From assembly GCA_002709915.1 (NCBI GenBank), contig PARF01000079.1:1-32754 (forward strand): DNA of 32,754 nucleotides. Reading direction: 5' to 3'. The notes under the pieces are model-generated. The model ran no database searches and had not been told where the DNA came from. It saw only the letters and a program-made list of their open reading frames with translations. Shown piece by piece: positions 7,824 to 16,850 of this stretch. Position numbers and translations under genes: made by a program. The DNA is from Roseibacillus sp. Its GTDB lineage: Bacteria > Verrucomicrobiota > Verrucomicrobiia > Verrucomicrobiales > Akkermansiaceae. The first letter of the stretch is position 1. Every line of letters starts with the position of its first letter.

Positions 7824-9185
7824 TCAGGTCCACAGGTCGGAGATCACCCCGGAGCTGTCCGCAAAGGAATTGATCTCTGCTCCCATCAATTGAGCCATGG
7901 TGAGCCACATGTTAGAGTTGAGAGTGCCACTCTTGCATTTGATGAACCTGCCCTGCTTGATCTGTCCCTGCGCACCACCGGCGAGAATGAAAGGTAGATC
8001 ATAAAACTGGTGAGTTGCGCCATCACCCAGAGCGGCCCCATAGGAGACCAGCGAATTATCGAGCATCGTGCTTCCGTCCGCCTCGCGTATCTCCTTCATT
8101 CTCCTCAACATGTAGGCGTACTGCTCAAGGTGAAAGATATCGATCTTCTGAACCTCCTTCCATCCTTCTCCCTTCTGGTTATGGGTCATGTTGTGGTGTT
8201 GGACCGGTTTATCAAACACGCCCTCATACATGAGTGTTGCGTCCCAGCGCTCTGGCCCGATCATGAAAGTGCTGATGTTCGTCATGCCCATCTGGAAGGC
8301 GAGGAGCATCAGGTCTGTCTGCAGGCGAATGTATTCACCGCGGGGTAGAATTTCGTCCTTTGGGATTCGGATGTCCGCCTTTGCGATTCGCTCCTTCTGT
8401 TTGGCGATTCGAATTTCGACATTGCGAATCATCTCCATGAACTCGCCCAAGGTCTCTCGGTCATCTGTGCCAAGTTTCTTCGAGAGGCTCTTGGCGTCGG
8501 CGAGCATCAGGGAAGAGACATCACTGAGGTGAGACTGAAAATTATCGGCCTTAAAGAGGCGCTCGTAAAGTTTCTGAGGATCCTTGATGGAAGGAGCAAT
8601 CTTGTCCGGACCATACCATGAGATGTTATCGAAGTAGATGGGTTCCTTGGGGGCCCGGAAACCATTGCAGCTTATCTCGAGAGTTTTGAATACGGTGGAA
8701 TTTCCGACATGATCGCCGATAACCTGGTCGAGGCTGCGACCGTTGGGATAGCGCCATCCTTTTTCGGTGGCCTGCTCAGGAGAGACACTGGTGAGATAGC
8801 AGGAGGCCCCCTGTGCGTGAACGTCCTGTCCGTTCTTGAAGGTACGTTCCATGCCGGTGACAAGAGTAATATCGTTCGCATGCTCACGCAGGGGTTGCAT
8901 TGAAGAGCTGAACTCCAGAGGGTAGATACCAGCTTTGTTTTCAACGCGCTTCTGTTGCTTGGTCTTGTCTGCATTAAAGCCTCCCACGAATCCCGGGAGC
9001 TGGGCCTGCTCTTCACCGGGGAAAAAGCCGCGCCTGTTGATGCCGTTGGGAATGTAGAACATGACCATTTTCTTATCCGGCTTTTTCCGCTCCTTGAGGG
9101 ACTTGGCGGAGGCCAGTGAAGGCATGAAGGGCAATGTCAGTAGTGCGCCTTGGGTTCGCAGAAATTTCCTTCTCGAAAGCTTCAT
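7824..9185 (-). CDS. Tat-exported DUF1552 protein
   Basis: The start is placed at the ATG giving KLSRRKFLRTQGALLTLPF, a twin-arginine signal. The longer ORF start at 9287 would add 34 non-signal residues and overlap the divergent sulfatase promoter. The 453-residue product matches DUF1552: MVMFYIPNGINRRGFFP after the signal, GMERTFKNGQDVHAQGASCYLTS, RSLDQVIGDH, and HHNMTHNQK with SYGAALGDGATHQFYDLPF toward the C-terminus. DUF1552 proteins are structurally related to the DUF1501/sulfatase-like alkaline-phosphatase superfamily, but no enzymatic activity is established. It is first in a two-gene unit with the DUF1592 protein. The Tat signal implies folding, perhaps with metal, before export. Confidence 0.92.
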   Translation of the reverse strand: MKLSRRKFLRTQGALLTLPFMPSLASAKSLKERKKPDKKMVMFYIPNGINRRGFFPGEEQAQLPGFVGGFNADKTKQQKRVENKAGIYPLEFSSSMQPLREHANDITLVTGMERTFKNGQDVHAQGASCYLTSVSPEQATEKGWRYPNGRSLDQVIGDHVGNSTVFKTLEISCNGFRAPKEPIYFDNISWYGPDKIAPSIKDPQKLYERLFKADNFQSHLSDVSSLMLADAKSLSKKLGTDDRETLGEFMEMIRNVEIRIAKQKERIAKADIRIPKDEILPRGEYIRLQTDLMLLAFQMGMTNISTFMIGPERWDATLMYEGVFDKPVQHHNMTHNQKGEGWKEVQKIDIFHLEQYAYMLRRMKEIREADGSTMLDNSLVSYGAALGDGATHQFYDLPFILAGGAQGQIKQGRFIKCKSGTLNSNMWLTMAQLMGAEINSFADSSGVISDLWT

Positions 9186-9287
9186 GGGTGCTATATTTTC
9201 ATACCAGTGGCGCTCGAAAAGCCTTATTGTCCACGTTTTCGAATTACAAGGCTCTCCGATTGCTTGAAATACGGATTCTCTGTTCAC

Positions 9288-11042
9288 ATGAAAGCGGTCA
9301 TATCTCTCTACGCTTTAATACTTTTCGCTATCCCCGCACTGGGGGAGAGGCCACTTCGCCCCAATGTTCTGATTATCTTCACCGACGATCAGGGTTACGC
9401 AGACCTCGCGTGTTACGGTAACACGAAAAACAAGACTCCTCGTCTTGATCAACTAGCGAGGCAAGGAACGCGTTTTACTTCGTTCTACTCTCAAACGGTC
9501 TGTGGGCCCTCGCGATCAGCACTTCTTACTGGGCGCCAGCCACTGAGAAGTGGAGGCTGGGGAATGCCCGCGTCAGAGGTCACATGGGCAGAGTTGGCCC
9601 GTAAGGTGGGGTATCAGACGGCCTGTATTGGCAAATGGGATGTTTCCAACCGAAAGCCAATTGTAGACCGCATGCCTAACGCTCAGGGTTTTGAATATTA
9701 CTTTGGTGCTCTCGGGGCTAACGATAACGGATCAGTTCAATTCCACGAGAACAACAAGGCTGCAGGTAGCAGTCGGGACATGGGAGGGTTGGTGCGCCTT
9801 TACACGGAGAAGTCTATTGAGTTCCTCAAGCACAAGCGGGATCCTGAAAAGCCATTCATGCTCTACCTGGCGCATACCATGATGCACACAATTATTGATG
9901 CGTCACCCTCCTTCAAAGGAAAGTCGGAGGGAGGACTTTATGGGGACGTAGTGGAGGAATTCGATCATGAAACAGGAAGGCTACTCGATGTTTTGGATGA
10001 ACTGAATCTTTCTGAGAATACGCTTGTGATTTACACCAGTGATAATGGGCCATGGAACCAGGATAAATATACCAAGCGCAAGAGAGGGCATCCGGAGGGC
10101 TCGATTTTCTGGGGAGAAGCTGGACCACTTCGGAATGGCAAAGGGTCTCCCTATGAGGCGGGTTACCGTCTCCCATGTATTGTGCGATGGCCAGGGATAG
10201 TGCCGTCTAATCGTATCAGCGACGCCATTTTTGCCAGCATAGATTTTCTTCCCACCTTTGCTGAACTCTGTGGCTTTGAGACCCCGAATGACCGTCAAAT
10301 TGATGGCATTGATCAGACCAGGCTGCTTACAGGTAAAACCGAGAAGGGCCGTGACTATTTTTATTTCAATCGCGCCGGGGTCCGGAAGGGTAAGTGGAAA
10401 TATCTGCGTCCGGATGCGCATTTTCATGGCTATGCTGTAGAGGATGGACGGAAGAAAGTAGATGAGCTCTATGATCTCGAGGTGGACCTTGGTGAGCGCC
10501 ATAATCTCGCTGAAAAGCATCCGGATATTGTATCAGAGCTAAAGAAGCTTATGAACCAGCTGGAATCCAAGAAGGTCACGGTGGATAAGCGTGATCAGTT
10601 TGAAATACGTCTCAATGACAGAGGCCCCCACCCGGAAAGTAGCAGCATCAATGTCAGTGTGGGGCAGCCGGGAGTGATATTTGAGGTTCGCGATGAATCG
10701 GGTATTGGTGGTGGTTCGATTCACCTGCTCAACGGGGAGTGGCCTGAGAAAGTTGTTCTACGCCTTCTTCTTTCCGGACTGGAAGGTTTTGAGGTTAAGG
10801 TGGGGGGCGAGATTTTCTCGGGCGCCTATCGTGGAAAGAACGCGCCGCAGTCGGGCAACTGCCTGCCGGTCAAGATGCTTGATGCAGAGGGAAGTCCACT
10901 CAGTGGGCGGTATCTGGTTGAGTCAGATAAAGGTGGGAATACGACCCGGAGGGAAGGGTATTATGAAATAGAGTTTCCTCAAGCGCTCCTGAACCCGGAG
11001 GTCCGAGCCATAGAGTTGTCCTGGGTGGACTTCTATCGTTGA
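9288..11042 (+). CDS. Secreted type I sulfatase (arylsulfatase A-like) with extra C-terminal domain
   Basis: The ATG at 9288 gives a signal peptide (MKAVISLYALILFAIPALG). The 9150 ORF start adds only antisense of the neighbour. The core has TDDQGYADL (metal aspartates), VCGPSRSALLTGR with Cys72 as the formylglycine precursor (CxPSR), GKWD at 115-118, LAHTMMH, YTSDNGPW and NGKGSPYEAGYRLP. Type I sulfatases hydrolyse sulfate esters using Ca2+ and formylglycine. The His of the usual GKWH is Asp118. After about residue 440 a further domain of roughly 140 residues follows, with SGIGGGS and WPEKVVLRLLLSGLEGFEV, not part of the sulfatase core. It is divergent from the DUF1552 gene. Substrate not determinable, probably a sulfated glycan. 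Confidence 0.93.
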   Translation: MKAVISLYALILFAIPALGERPLRPNVLIIFTDDQGYADLACYGNTKNKTPRLDQLARQGTRFTSFYSQTVCGPSRSALLTGRQPLRSGGWGMPASEVTWAELARKVGYQTACIGKWDVSNRKPIVDRMPNAQGFEYYFGALGANDNGSVQFHENNKAAGSSRDMGGLVRLYTEKSIEFLKHKRDPEKPFMLYLAHTMMHTIIDASPSFKGKSEGGLYGDVVEEFDHETGRLLDVLDELNLSENTLVIYTSDNGPWNQDKYTKRKRGHPEGSIFWGEAGPLRNGKGSPYEAGYRLPCIVRWPGIVPSNRISDAIFASIDFLPTFAELCGFETPNDRQIDGIDQTRLLTGKTEKGRDYFYFNRAGVRKGKWKYLRPDAHFHGYAVEDGRKKVDELYDLEVDLGERHNLAEKHPDIVSELKKLMNQLESKKVTVDKRDQFEIRLNDRGPHPESSSINVSVGQPGVIFEVRDESGIGGGSIHLLNGEWPEKVVLRLLLSGLEGFEVKVGGEIFSGAYRGKNAPQSGNCLPVKMLDAEGSPLSGRYLVESDKGGNTTRREGYYEIEFPQALLNPEVRAIELSWVDFYR

Positions 11043-11052
11043 TCAAAACTTG

Positions 11053-11094
11053 GAATGGGGAGGGCGTGAACCATTCTCCCGGTCTTATATTTTT
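11053..11094 (+). terminator. Possible weak terminator after the sulfatase
   Basis: GAATGG and CCATTC form a six-base stem with a 12-base loop. An alternative GGGAG/CTCCC pairing overlaps it, and a short T-rich stretch (ATTTTTC) follows about 13 bases later. The U-tract is too far from the stem for a classical terminator, so this is tentative. Confidence 0.22.
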
Positions 11095-11174
11095 CTTCAT
11101 GGAATGATTGTATTCGGAAATTGCGGAGCGGTCTCCTGTGTTGGATATTTGCAAACTGGTGTCCTTCGGATCTG

Positions 11175-14072
11175 ATGCGATACGCAATCTTTTCAGAGAT
11201 ATACGGTAATCTTCAGGCGTGGAACGCTATCGTAGACGATTTCACGAGCCTCGGGGTAGACATGCCAATCTGTCTTGGCGACGTATCTGGGCACGGTGCA
11301 GGAACAGCAGAAATTCTGGAAGATCTGAGGGCTCGTACTGGAAACGTTGTTCTGGGGGACTGCGATGCGGCACTCGTGGGCTTACTGGGAGAAGCTCACC
11401 CGGACGAGGAAACAAACTACTGTATCAGGTGGACCCGTGAGCACCTTCATCAAGATGCCTTGTCTTATCTTGCGGAGCGCCCACTCGCTCTGGAGACCGG
11501 GGGAATCCTTTTTGTGCACGGAGAGTGCTCACAACCCGGACGCTATCGGGGCATTAGCAGTGAATCAGTGGCGCGTGAAAATCTGGAAGCAACCATGCAC
11601 AAGATCACATTCCTCGGGCATGCACAGGAGGCGGGTGTCTACCGGCAGCGGGCGCATGGGGTAATCGACAGGCTTCCAGCAGAAAACCGGAAGCTATCCA
11701 GTGACTGTCGATATCTCGTGAATGTAGGATCGGTGGGAGAGCCCGACTCAACAGAGGATCCGGCGGCGGCGTATGTTATCTATGACAACGAGACGCAGGA
11801 GCTCACTTTCCGGCGCGTAGCATTTGATGTTGCCGCCTACCAGGCGGACATACTCGACGCTGGCCTTTTTCTTCGTCCATGGTGCACCGATGGCGAGCAG
11901 AGAAATACTCCCGGGATGCCATCGTCCGGGTCCCTCGGTCTCGAGTATCGGGAGGAAGAGGCGGTGGTGGCGCTGGCGTCGATAGGAACGGTTGTGGAGC
12001 CTGCGGTCCAGTCGTCGGTGAACTATCCGGTTCGCCGGAGCCGGGGCGTGCTGGCATGGATGGCGCTGGTCTCTGTGATGGCATTGGCGGCAGGGGTAGG
12101 ACTTTTTTCCTATCAGGAAATCAGAAAACGGCAGGAGGCAGAGACCACTCAGGGAGGCAGAGAGGCGAGATCTCCTGGCGTGGCGTTGCCACAAGCGGAT
12201 CCCGAACGAGGTCGTCAGCCGCGGCCCCTCCCACAAAATGGCATTGAGCTGGCAAAGAAGCCACCCGCATTGGTCGATCTTCCGCAACGCAACGAAGAGC
12301 TGGTCAATCGTGATCCAGATCATTCTTCGGATGTCATTGCAGAGCATGATCCCGCCAAGGGCTCAGACCCACCAGCATCGGAGCTCACTCATCAATCAGA
12401 GCCAGCTGATACGCCTGAGCCTGCCGATCAGCCCGAGTCCACCGATACCCCGGAACAAGAGGTGGCGGAGACGGTTCTGCCCGAGGGAAAAGCACCCATA
12501 CCCCCGGAGCCAGCCGATGTGGCATCACTCCGGCCTCCTACTCGTAGCCTCATTTATTATGCGCCATTTGATGAAGATTCGACGGAGTTCCGGATACGTG
12601 ATCTTTCCGGAGGAGAGCGCGACTTGGACGCCACCAGTGGGAGTCCTGGAATCCTTGGTCGGATCGGTATGGCCTGTCGGCTCGTGGAGGAAAACGGCAG
12701 TGAAGCCATGCGCTCACCGGTGAAGCCTCTTCCCGAGTTGAAGGACGTCACAATGGCTTTCTGGCTGAAGCGTCCCGATACCGCCCTGCAGACTCCTTCC
12801 GAGCCGGACGGACCGACTGAAATCAAGAAGCTGACCGATGCGACACTTCTCTCCTTTGATAGTGTTGGAGAAGTCCGGGTAGTCGATGACCGGATCGAGG
12901 CAAAGGTTGGAGAGGGCGCGCCGGCCACTATTGGATTTCCTCAGGATTTGCTCTGGCATCATATCCTCGTCGAGCGAGTGAATGGGGAAACATCGATCTG
13001 GCTGGATCACAGGGTGCAATCCAAGATCATCCGAGGGGTTGCTGGACCTTCTGCAGCCGAGGGGGCAGCGGTTCAGGTGGGCAGTAAGAATGCTGACTTT
13101 TGTATCGATGAAGCTGCCATATGGGCGCGCGGTTTTACCGCCGATGAGCGTTGTGTCCTGTATCGTCTCGGACGATTTGACACTCCCATCATGGCGCCTC
13201 CAAGGTCGATCGCCTACTGGGGTTTCGACAAGAGTAAGCTGGGAAAAGGAGTCTTTGGAGACTACATCGGAACCCGGCCGCTGGGATCGTACGCCCGGTG
13301 GAAGCCGGCCAAGCCCCTTGCTCCTGATCCGGTTCCGATGACGAGAAAGAGAAACTTGGTCGCGGCACAGGTATCCCACGTTGCTGAGAGTAAGGAAGGG
13401 GCAGGCAGCTTTGAAATGAAAGGGGACAGCCCTTTTACCTACGAGGGCTGGTTCAAGCCAGGACGGCTGACGGCCGGCACTCTGGGAGGGACGGTTCCCT
13501 CTACGAATGACAAAGGGGAGGCTGGCTGGCGACTTGCCCTCAGTCCGGGGAAGAGTGGAAAAGGGTTTCTGGCCTTTATCTATGATACCGGATCAGAGAA
13601 AACACAGGCAATCGCCGAGAACGTGTCCATATATGATGGGCTTCCACACCACCTTGCTGCGGTCTGGAATCCCAGATCCTCGGAAACCCATGGGAGTATG
13701 AGAATTTTTCTGGATAACAAGCTCGTTGCATCTGAGCAGCTGTCCCTCGAAGACTTGGAGCCGGCAGCCGGTCAGCACTTCAGGATAGCAGTTGGCGGCT
13801 CGGCAGTGGTCGTCGATGAATTGCGCTTCACAACTGGCTCTCTAAGGCCCAGTGAATTTTTGACGAAAGGGGAGGACCGGCCCGCGGCAGGACCGCCGAT
13901 TGCTGGGAATGGTGGAAGAAGGGTAGCGCCAGCTGCAAGACCGGGCGAATCGCCTTTTCAACGGGCAGCCCGCGAATTAGAGGAGCGAAAGGCCGAACAG
14001 GCTGCGGAACGAGAGCGCAAGAGAGCGGAGGAAGCCAGGCGGCGCCGCGAGGGTTTCGGAGTGCGAGACTGA
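11175..14072 (+). CDS. Membrane protein: degenerate calcineurin-like phosphoesterase domain, TM helix, two LamG-like domains, charged coiled tail
   Basis: The ATG at 11175 (MRYAIFSEIYGN) matches the usual phosphoesterase N-terminus; the ORF start at 11121 adds 18 unrelated residues. Residues 1-235 follow the YfcE-like family to its end (NVGSVGEP, FRRVAFDVAAYQADILDAGL). However, the metal motifs are altered: SDIHGN is SEIYGN (7-12), GNHD is GDCD (61-64), GHTH is GHAQ (148-151). GD (35-36) and VHG (114-116) remain. A transmembrane helix lies at about 292-312, then a Pro/Glu-rich linker to about 450, LamG-like domains at about 455-650 and 677-895, and an Arg/Glu/Ala-rich helix at 928-965. Probable topology is a cytosolic N-domain and external LamG domains. 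Catalysis is doubtful; a sensory or scaffold role is inference. It ends six bases from the convergent sulfatase. Confidence 0.85.
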   Translation: MRYAIFSEIYGNLQAWNAIVDDFTSLGVDMPICLGDVSGHGAGTAEILEDLRARTGNVVLGDCDAALVGLLGEAHPDEETNYCIRWTREHLHQDALSYLAERPLALETGGILFVHGECSQPGRYRGISSESVARENLEATMHKITFLGHAQEAGVYRQRAHGVIDRLPAENRKLSSDCRYLVNVGSVGEPDSTEDPAAAYVIYDNETQELTFRRVAFDVAAYQADILDAGLFLRPWCTDGEQRNTPGMPSSGSLGLEYREEEAVVALASIGTVVEPAVQSSVNYPVRRSRGVLAWMALVSVMALAAGVGLFSYQEIRKRQEAETTQGGREARSPGVALPQADPERGRQPRPLPQNGIELAKKPPALVDLPQRNEELVNRDPDHSSDVIAEHDPAKGSDPPASELTHQSEPADTPEPADQPESTDTPEQEVAETVLPEGKAPIPPEPADVASLRPPTRSLIYYAPFDEDSTEFRIRDLSGGERDLDATSGSPGILGRIGMACRLVEENGSEAMRSPVKPLPELKDVTMAFWLKRPDTALQTPSEPDGPTEIKKLTDATLLSFDSVGEVRVVDDRIEAKVGEGAPATIGFPQDLLWHHILVERVNGETSIWLDHRVQSKIIRGVAGPSAAEGAAVQVGSKNADFCIDEAAIWARGFTADERCVLYRLGRFDTPIMAPPRSIAYWGFDKSKLGKGVFGDYIGTRPLGSYARWKPAKPLAPDPVPMTRKRNLVAAQVSHVAESKEGAGSFEMKGDSPFTYEGWFKPGRLTAGTLGGTVPSTNDKGEAGWRLALSPGKSGKGFLAFIYDTGSEKTQAIAENVSIYDGLPHHLAAVWNPRSSETHGSMRIFLDNKLVASEQLSLEDLEPAAGQHFRIAVGGSAVVVDELRFTTGSLRPSEFLTKGEDRPAAGPPIAGNGGRRVAPAARPGESPFQRAARELEERKAEQAAERERKRAEEARRRREGFGVRD

Positions 14073-14078
14073 CCCCCG

Positions 14079-15620
14079 CTAGAATCGGTATCCTTTGGCC
14101 TCCTCGTAGGATCTGAGTTCCTCAATCTCTCGGATCGAACGTTTCGTATAGTTTTTCATGAAGAGTTGAAGGGCTTCAGGATCATGGCGGTCATCGAAGG
14201 CAGGTAGTGCGGGATCCGCGGTATGAAGCATAAATTCCCTGAGATGCTCTCGGAACTTGCCGACCGGGATGGGGTTCCTTGGGGGTAAGGACCCTGACGC
14301 CAGCAGGTTGGATAGACAGTGGGGGTCTTTACGGAGATCATAGAACTCCTCGACTGACCGGAAAGAGAGATGACGGACGCGGCGTTCCATGAGGGGGTGG
14401 GCCCTCGCCAACTCGCGCAACACATCAAATCCGTTCCACTGCCTGGGGAAATTCCGTGAGCCGTCAGCCCACGGATTGAAGACATACGCCCATTCGCGTG
14501 ACAGAATTCCTCTCATTGGGAACGCATCCCTGCCGTGAATATGGAAGAATTGTGTCAGGACGTAATCCCGGTCTTCTTGTTGGTTCCCTTGGAGGATCGA
14601 GAGAAAGGAGCGCCCGTCAGCTTGGGGAGCAGGGGGTAATTTTACGGCCTCCAGAAAGGTTGGCTGAAGGTCTACGCAGGAAAGCATGTGCTTCCTGTCG
14701 TCCTGACCGCCGGAAACTACCCCGGGCCATCGTATAATCCAGGGAGAGCGGGTGCTGTCGGGATAGCAATTTGCCTTTACCCCCGGGAACGCCATCCCGT
14801 GGTCGGACAGGAACATTACGATCGTATTATCTGCGAGTCCGGCCTGATCCAGCTCCTGCAGTACGGCGCCTACCATGTCGTCTGTCCGGCGCACGGATCC
14901 CGCATAGCGAGCGAGATGTTTGCGGATCTCTGGTGCGTCGGGAAGTCCAGCGCTGATCCTAACTTCGGATGGGTCGTAGCTTTGCGATGATTCCGCCCGC
15001 TCGTAATGAGGATTGCCCGGGTGACGGCCCTTCGGTCCGGGGGTGGCGAACGGGTCGTGAGGGTCGTGAGTATTTGCCATCAGGAAGAAGGGTTGGCGCG
15101 CTGACTTTGCGCTTGCGAAAAAGTCCCGTGCGAAACGGCGATAGATCGCGGGGTCTCGCCCCCAGAGGTTCTCGTCGCCCTTACCTTGCCATGTGTATGT
15201 TACCGACCACCTGAAAAGCTCCTGTTGGTTAAGGGGCTTTCCGATAGTTCCACAGAGAAAGCCAGCTGCATTCAGGAGGGAAGGAAGGTTGGGAGTTCCC
15301 GGACGGATGCGCTGAAACCCCTCTGCGCCATTGTTTTGAGGATAGAGACCGGTCAGCATCACGCTACGGGAGGGTGTACAGATGGCAATGTTGGCATAAC
15401 CGTGCCAGAACTGGATACCTTCCTCAGCCAGTCGGTCTATATTGGGGGAGACCCCCTCTGCTACGCCTCCAAAGCAGCCCGGAGAATCCCAGTTCATGTC
15501 GTCTGCAACCAGCCACAGAATATTTGGACGAGCGGGTGGATGGCGAAGCTGCTGTGCGGCGGCAACCGGGGTCAGCAGTGCGACAGCGATCAGTGTAATA
15601 ACGGCTACAGGACGCATCAT
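14079..15620 (-). CDS. Secreted heparan N-sulfatase-like type I sulfatase
   Basis: A signal peptide (to about VAAA, residue 22) precedes a 490-residue sulfatase. Features are VADDMNWD (metal ligands), AICTPSRSVMLTG with Cys81 as formylglycine precursor, NTHDPHDPF, and SDHGMAFPGVKANCY plus TRSPWIIRWPG. The last two blocks are characteristic of the N-sulfoglucosamine sulfohydrolase (SGSH) branch, so an N- or O-sulfated amino-sugar substrate is plausible but not shown. At the GK(K/W)H site the sequence reads GKPL (127-130), so the usual His is missing. Two tandem ATGs begin the gene; no Shine-Dalgarno. It is divergent, across 207 bases, from the sugar catabolic operon and converges on the LamG membrane protein. 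Confidence 0.92.
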   Translation of the reverse strand: MMRPVAVITLIAVALLTPVAAAQQLRHPPARPNILWLVADDMNWDSPGCFGGVAEGVSPNIDRLAEEGIQFWHGYANIAICTPSRSVMLTGLYPQNNGAEGFQRIRPGTPNLPSLLNAAGFLCGTIGKPLNQQELFRWSVTYTWQGKGDENLWGRDPAIYRRFARDFFASAKSARQPFFLMANTHDPHDPFATPGPKGRHPGNPHYERAESSQSYDPSEVRISAGLPDAPEIRKHLARYAGSVRRTDDMVGAVLQELDQAGLADNTIVMFLSDHGMAFPGVKANCYPDSTRSPWIIRWPGVVSGGQDDRKHMLSCVDLQPTFLEAVKLPPAPQADGRSFLSILQGNQQEDRDYVLTQFFHIHGRDAFPMRGILSREWAYVFNPWADGSRNFPRQWNGFDVLRELARAHPLMERRVRHLSFRSVEEFYDLRKDPHCLSNLLASGSLPPRNPIPVGKFREHLREFMLHTADPALPAFDDRHDPEALQLFMKNYTKRSIREIEELRSYEEAKGYRF

Positions 15621-15827
15621 GATTTTGTGGAGAAAGAATTCTAATTAAAGGTAATAGGTCTTCCCACTGAGGTGAAATTCAATCCGTTACGGCGCTACAA
15701 ATTGTGTATAACTTCGAACCAGCCGGGGGGTAGCGCGCGACAGCCAGGAGGGAAATAGACTACCGGTAAATTTCGGGCCGCGGTTTTTGGTGTTGCGGAT
15801 TATGATACCGGGAATCATCAAACCTTT

Positions 15828-16781
15828 ATGAAGGTTTCGGATTGCCTGAAGAAGAAGCGCCCGGGGCGCCAGGTGCAGGGATTAGCGGCTTGCCTGCTAC
15901 CGTTTGATGATAATGGCGCAATCGCAGGGCAGGCCTTTAGAGAAGCAGTGGAGCGGACTGCTGAGGCAGGCCTAGGTTGCGCGGTGAACATGGACACAGG
16001 ATATGCGAACTACATCACGCCCAGCGAGAGGACAGAGGTTCTGCAATGGACGGTTGACACTCTTGGGCGGGGACAGGATTTTGCAGCCGGTGCTTTTGTA
16101 GAGGGAAGAGAGGGTGAGTTGGAGGATCTTTACCGAAGAGAAATGGATGAAATCGTCTCCTACGGAGGGACACCAGTGATTTTCCAGACTACCCGTTTCC
16201 ATGACTGGGAGCCGCAGCGGATTATCGATCTCTACGCTTCCATCTGTGAGCCCTATCCCAAGGTAATTGGGTTCGAACTTGGGAAGGTCTTCGCCCCGTT
16301 CGGAATGATTTACGGGGAGGAGACGATCAGGGGACTCATGGGCATTCCCAGCCTCAGCGGAATCAAGCATAGTTCCCTGAGCCGGGTTGAGGAGATGAAT
16401 CGACTGGCTCTGCGAGACGAGCTAAGACCAGAATTCCGGATTTACACCGGAAACGATTTGGGGATCGACATGATTGAGTATGGATCCGACTACCTGCTCG
16501 GTTTGGCGGCTTTCTGTCCCGAGAAGTTTGCGGAGCGGGACCGGCTCTGGGAGGAAGAGAACCCCAACTACTATGAGCTGGCAGACGCTCTCCAATACCT
16601 TGGAAACGTTGGGTTTCGTGCTCCGGTCCCCGCATACAAGCACAGTTGCGCGGTCTTTCAACACCTTCTCGGCCGAATTCCCAGTAGTGAGCCTCATCCC
16701 AGTTGTCCGCGGCGACCCAATTGGGAAGGCGAGATCATGCAGGACTGTGTCTTGCGCCTTGGCTACGAACTTCAAGGTTGA
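15828..16781 (+). CDS. DapA-like (dihydrodipicolinate synthase family) lyase/aldolase
   Basis: This 317-residue TIM-barrel protein belongs to the Schiff-base aldolase family. LLPFDDNGAIAGQAFREAVE is the typical first strand and helix, and SGIKHSSLS supplies the Schiff-base Lys180. Two canonical DapA positions differ: GTTGE is replaced by MDTGYAN, and the strand normally bearing the catalytic Tyr reads GFELGKVF, placing Phe149 there. It is therefore unlikely to make dihydrodipicolinate. Members adjacent to isomerase and Gfo/Idh/MocA genes usually cleave or dehydrate keto-sugar acids or related compounds. It is the first gene of a three-gene plus-strand unit, 69 bases before the isomerase. Exact substrate unknown. 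Confidence 0.85.
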   Translation: MKVSDCLKKKRPGRQVQGLAACLLPFDDNGAIAGQAFREAVERTAEAGLGCAVNMDTGYANYITPSERTEVLQWTVDTLGRGQDFAAGAFVEGREGELEDLYRREMDEIVSYGGTPVIFQTTRFHDWEPQRIIDLYASICEPYPKVIGFELGKVFAPFGMIYGEETIRGLMGIPSLSGIKHSSLSRVEEMNRLALRDELRPEFRIYTGNDLGIDMIEYGSDYLLGLAAFCPEKFAERDRLWEEENPNYYELADALQYLGNVGFRAPVPAYKHSCAVFQHLLGRIPSSEPHPSCPRRPNWEGEIMQDCVLRLGYELQG

Positions 16782-16850
16782 GCAATCTTGGATTGGGAAA
16801 TCGTGGTTTTGCTGTGATGCTCCACGTCCTTTTGATTGAACTCTCGTCCG

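Noticed and set aside
9150-9287. N-terminal extension of sulfatase 1 in the ORF track
   Set aside because: It overlaps the DUF1552 start on the other strand; the ATG at 9288 begins a clean signal peptide.
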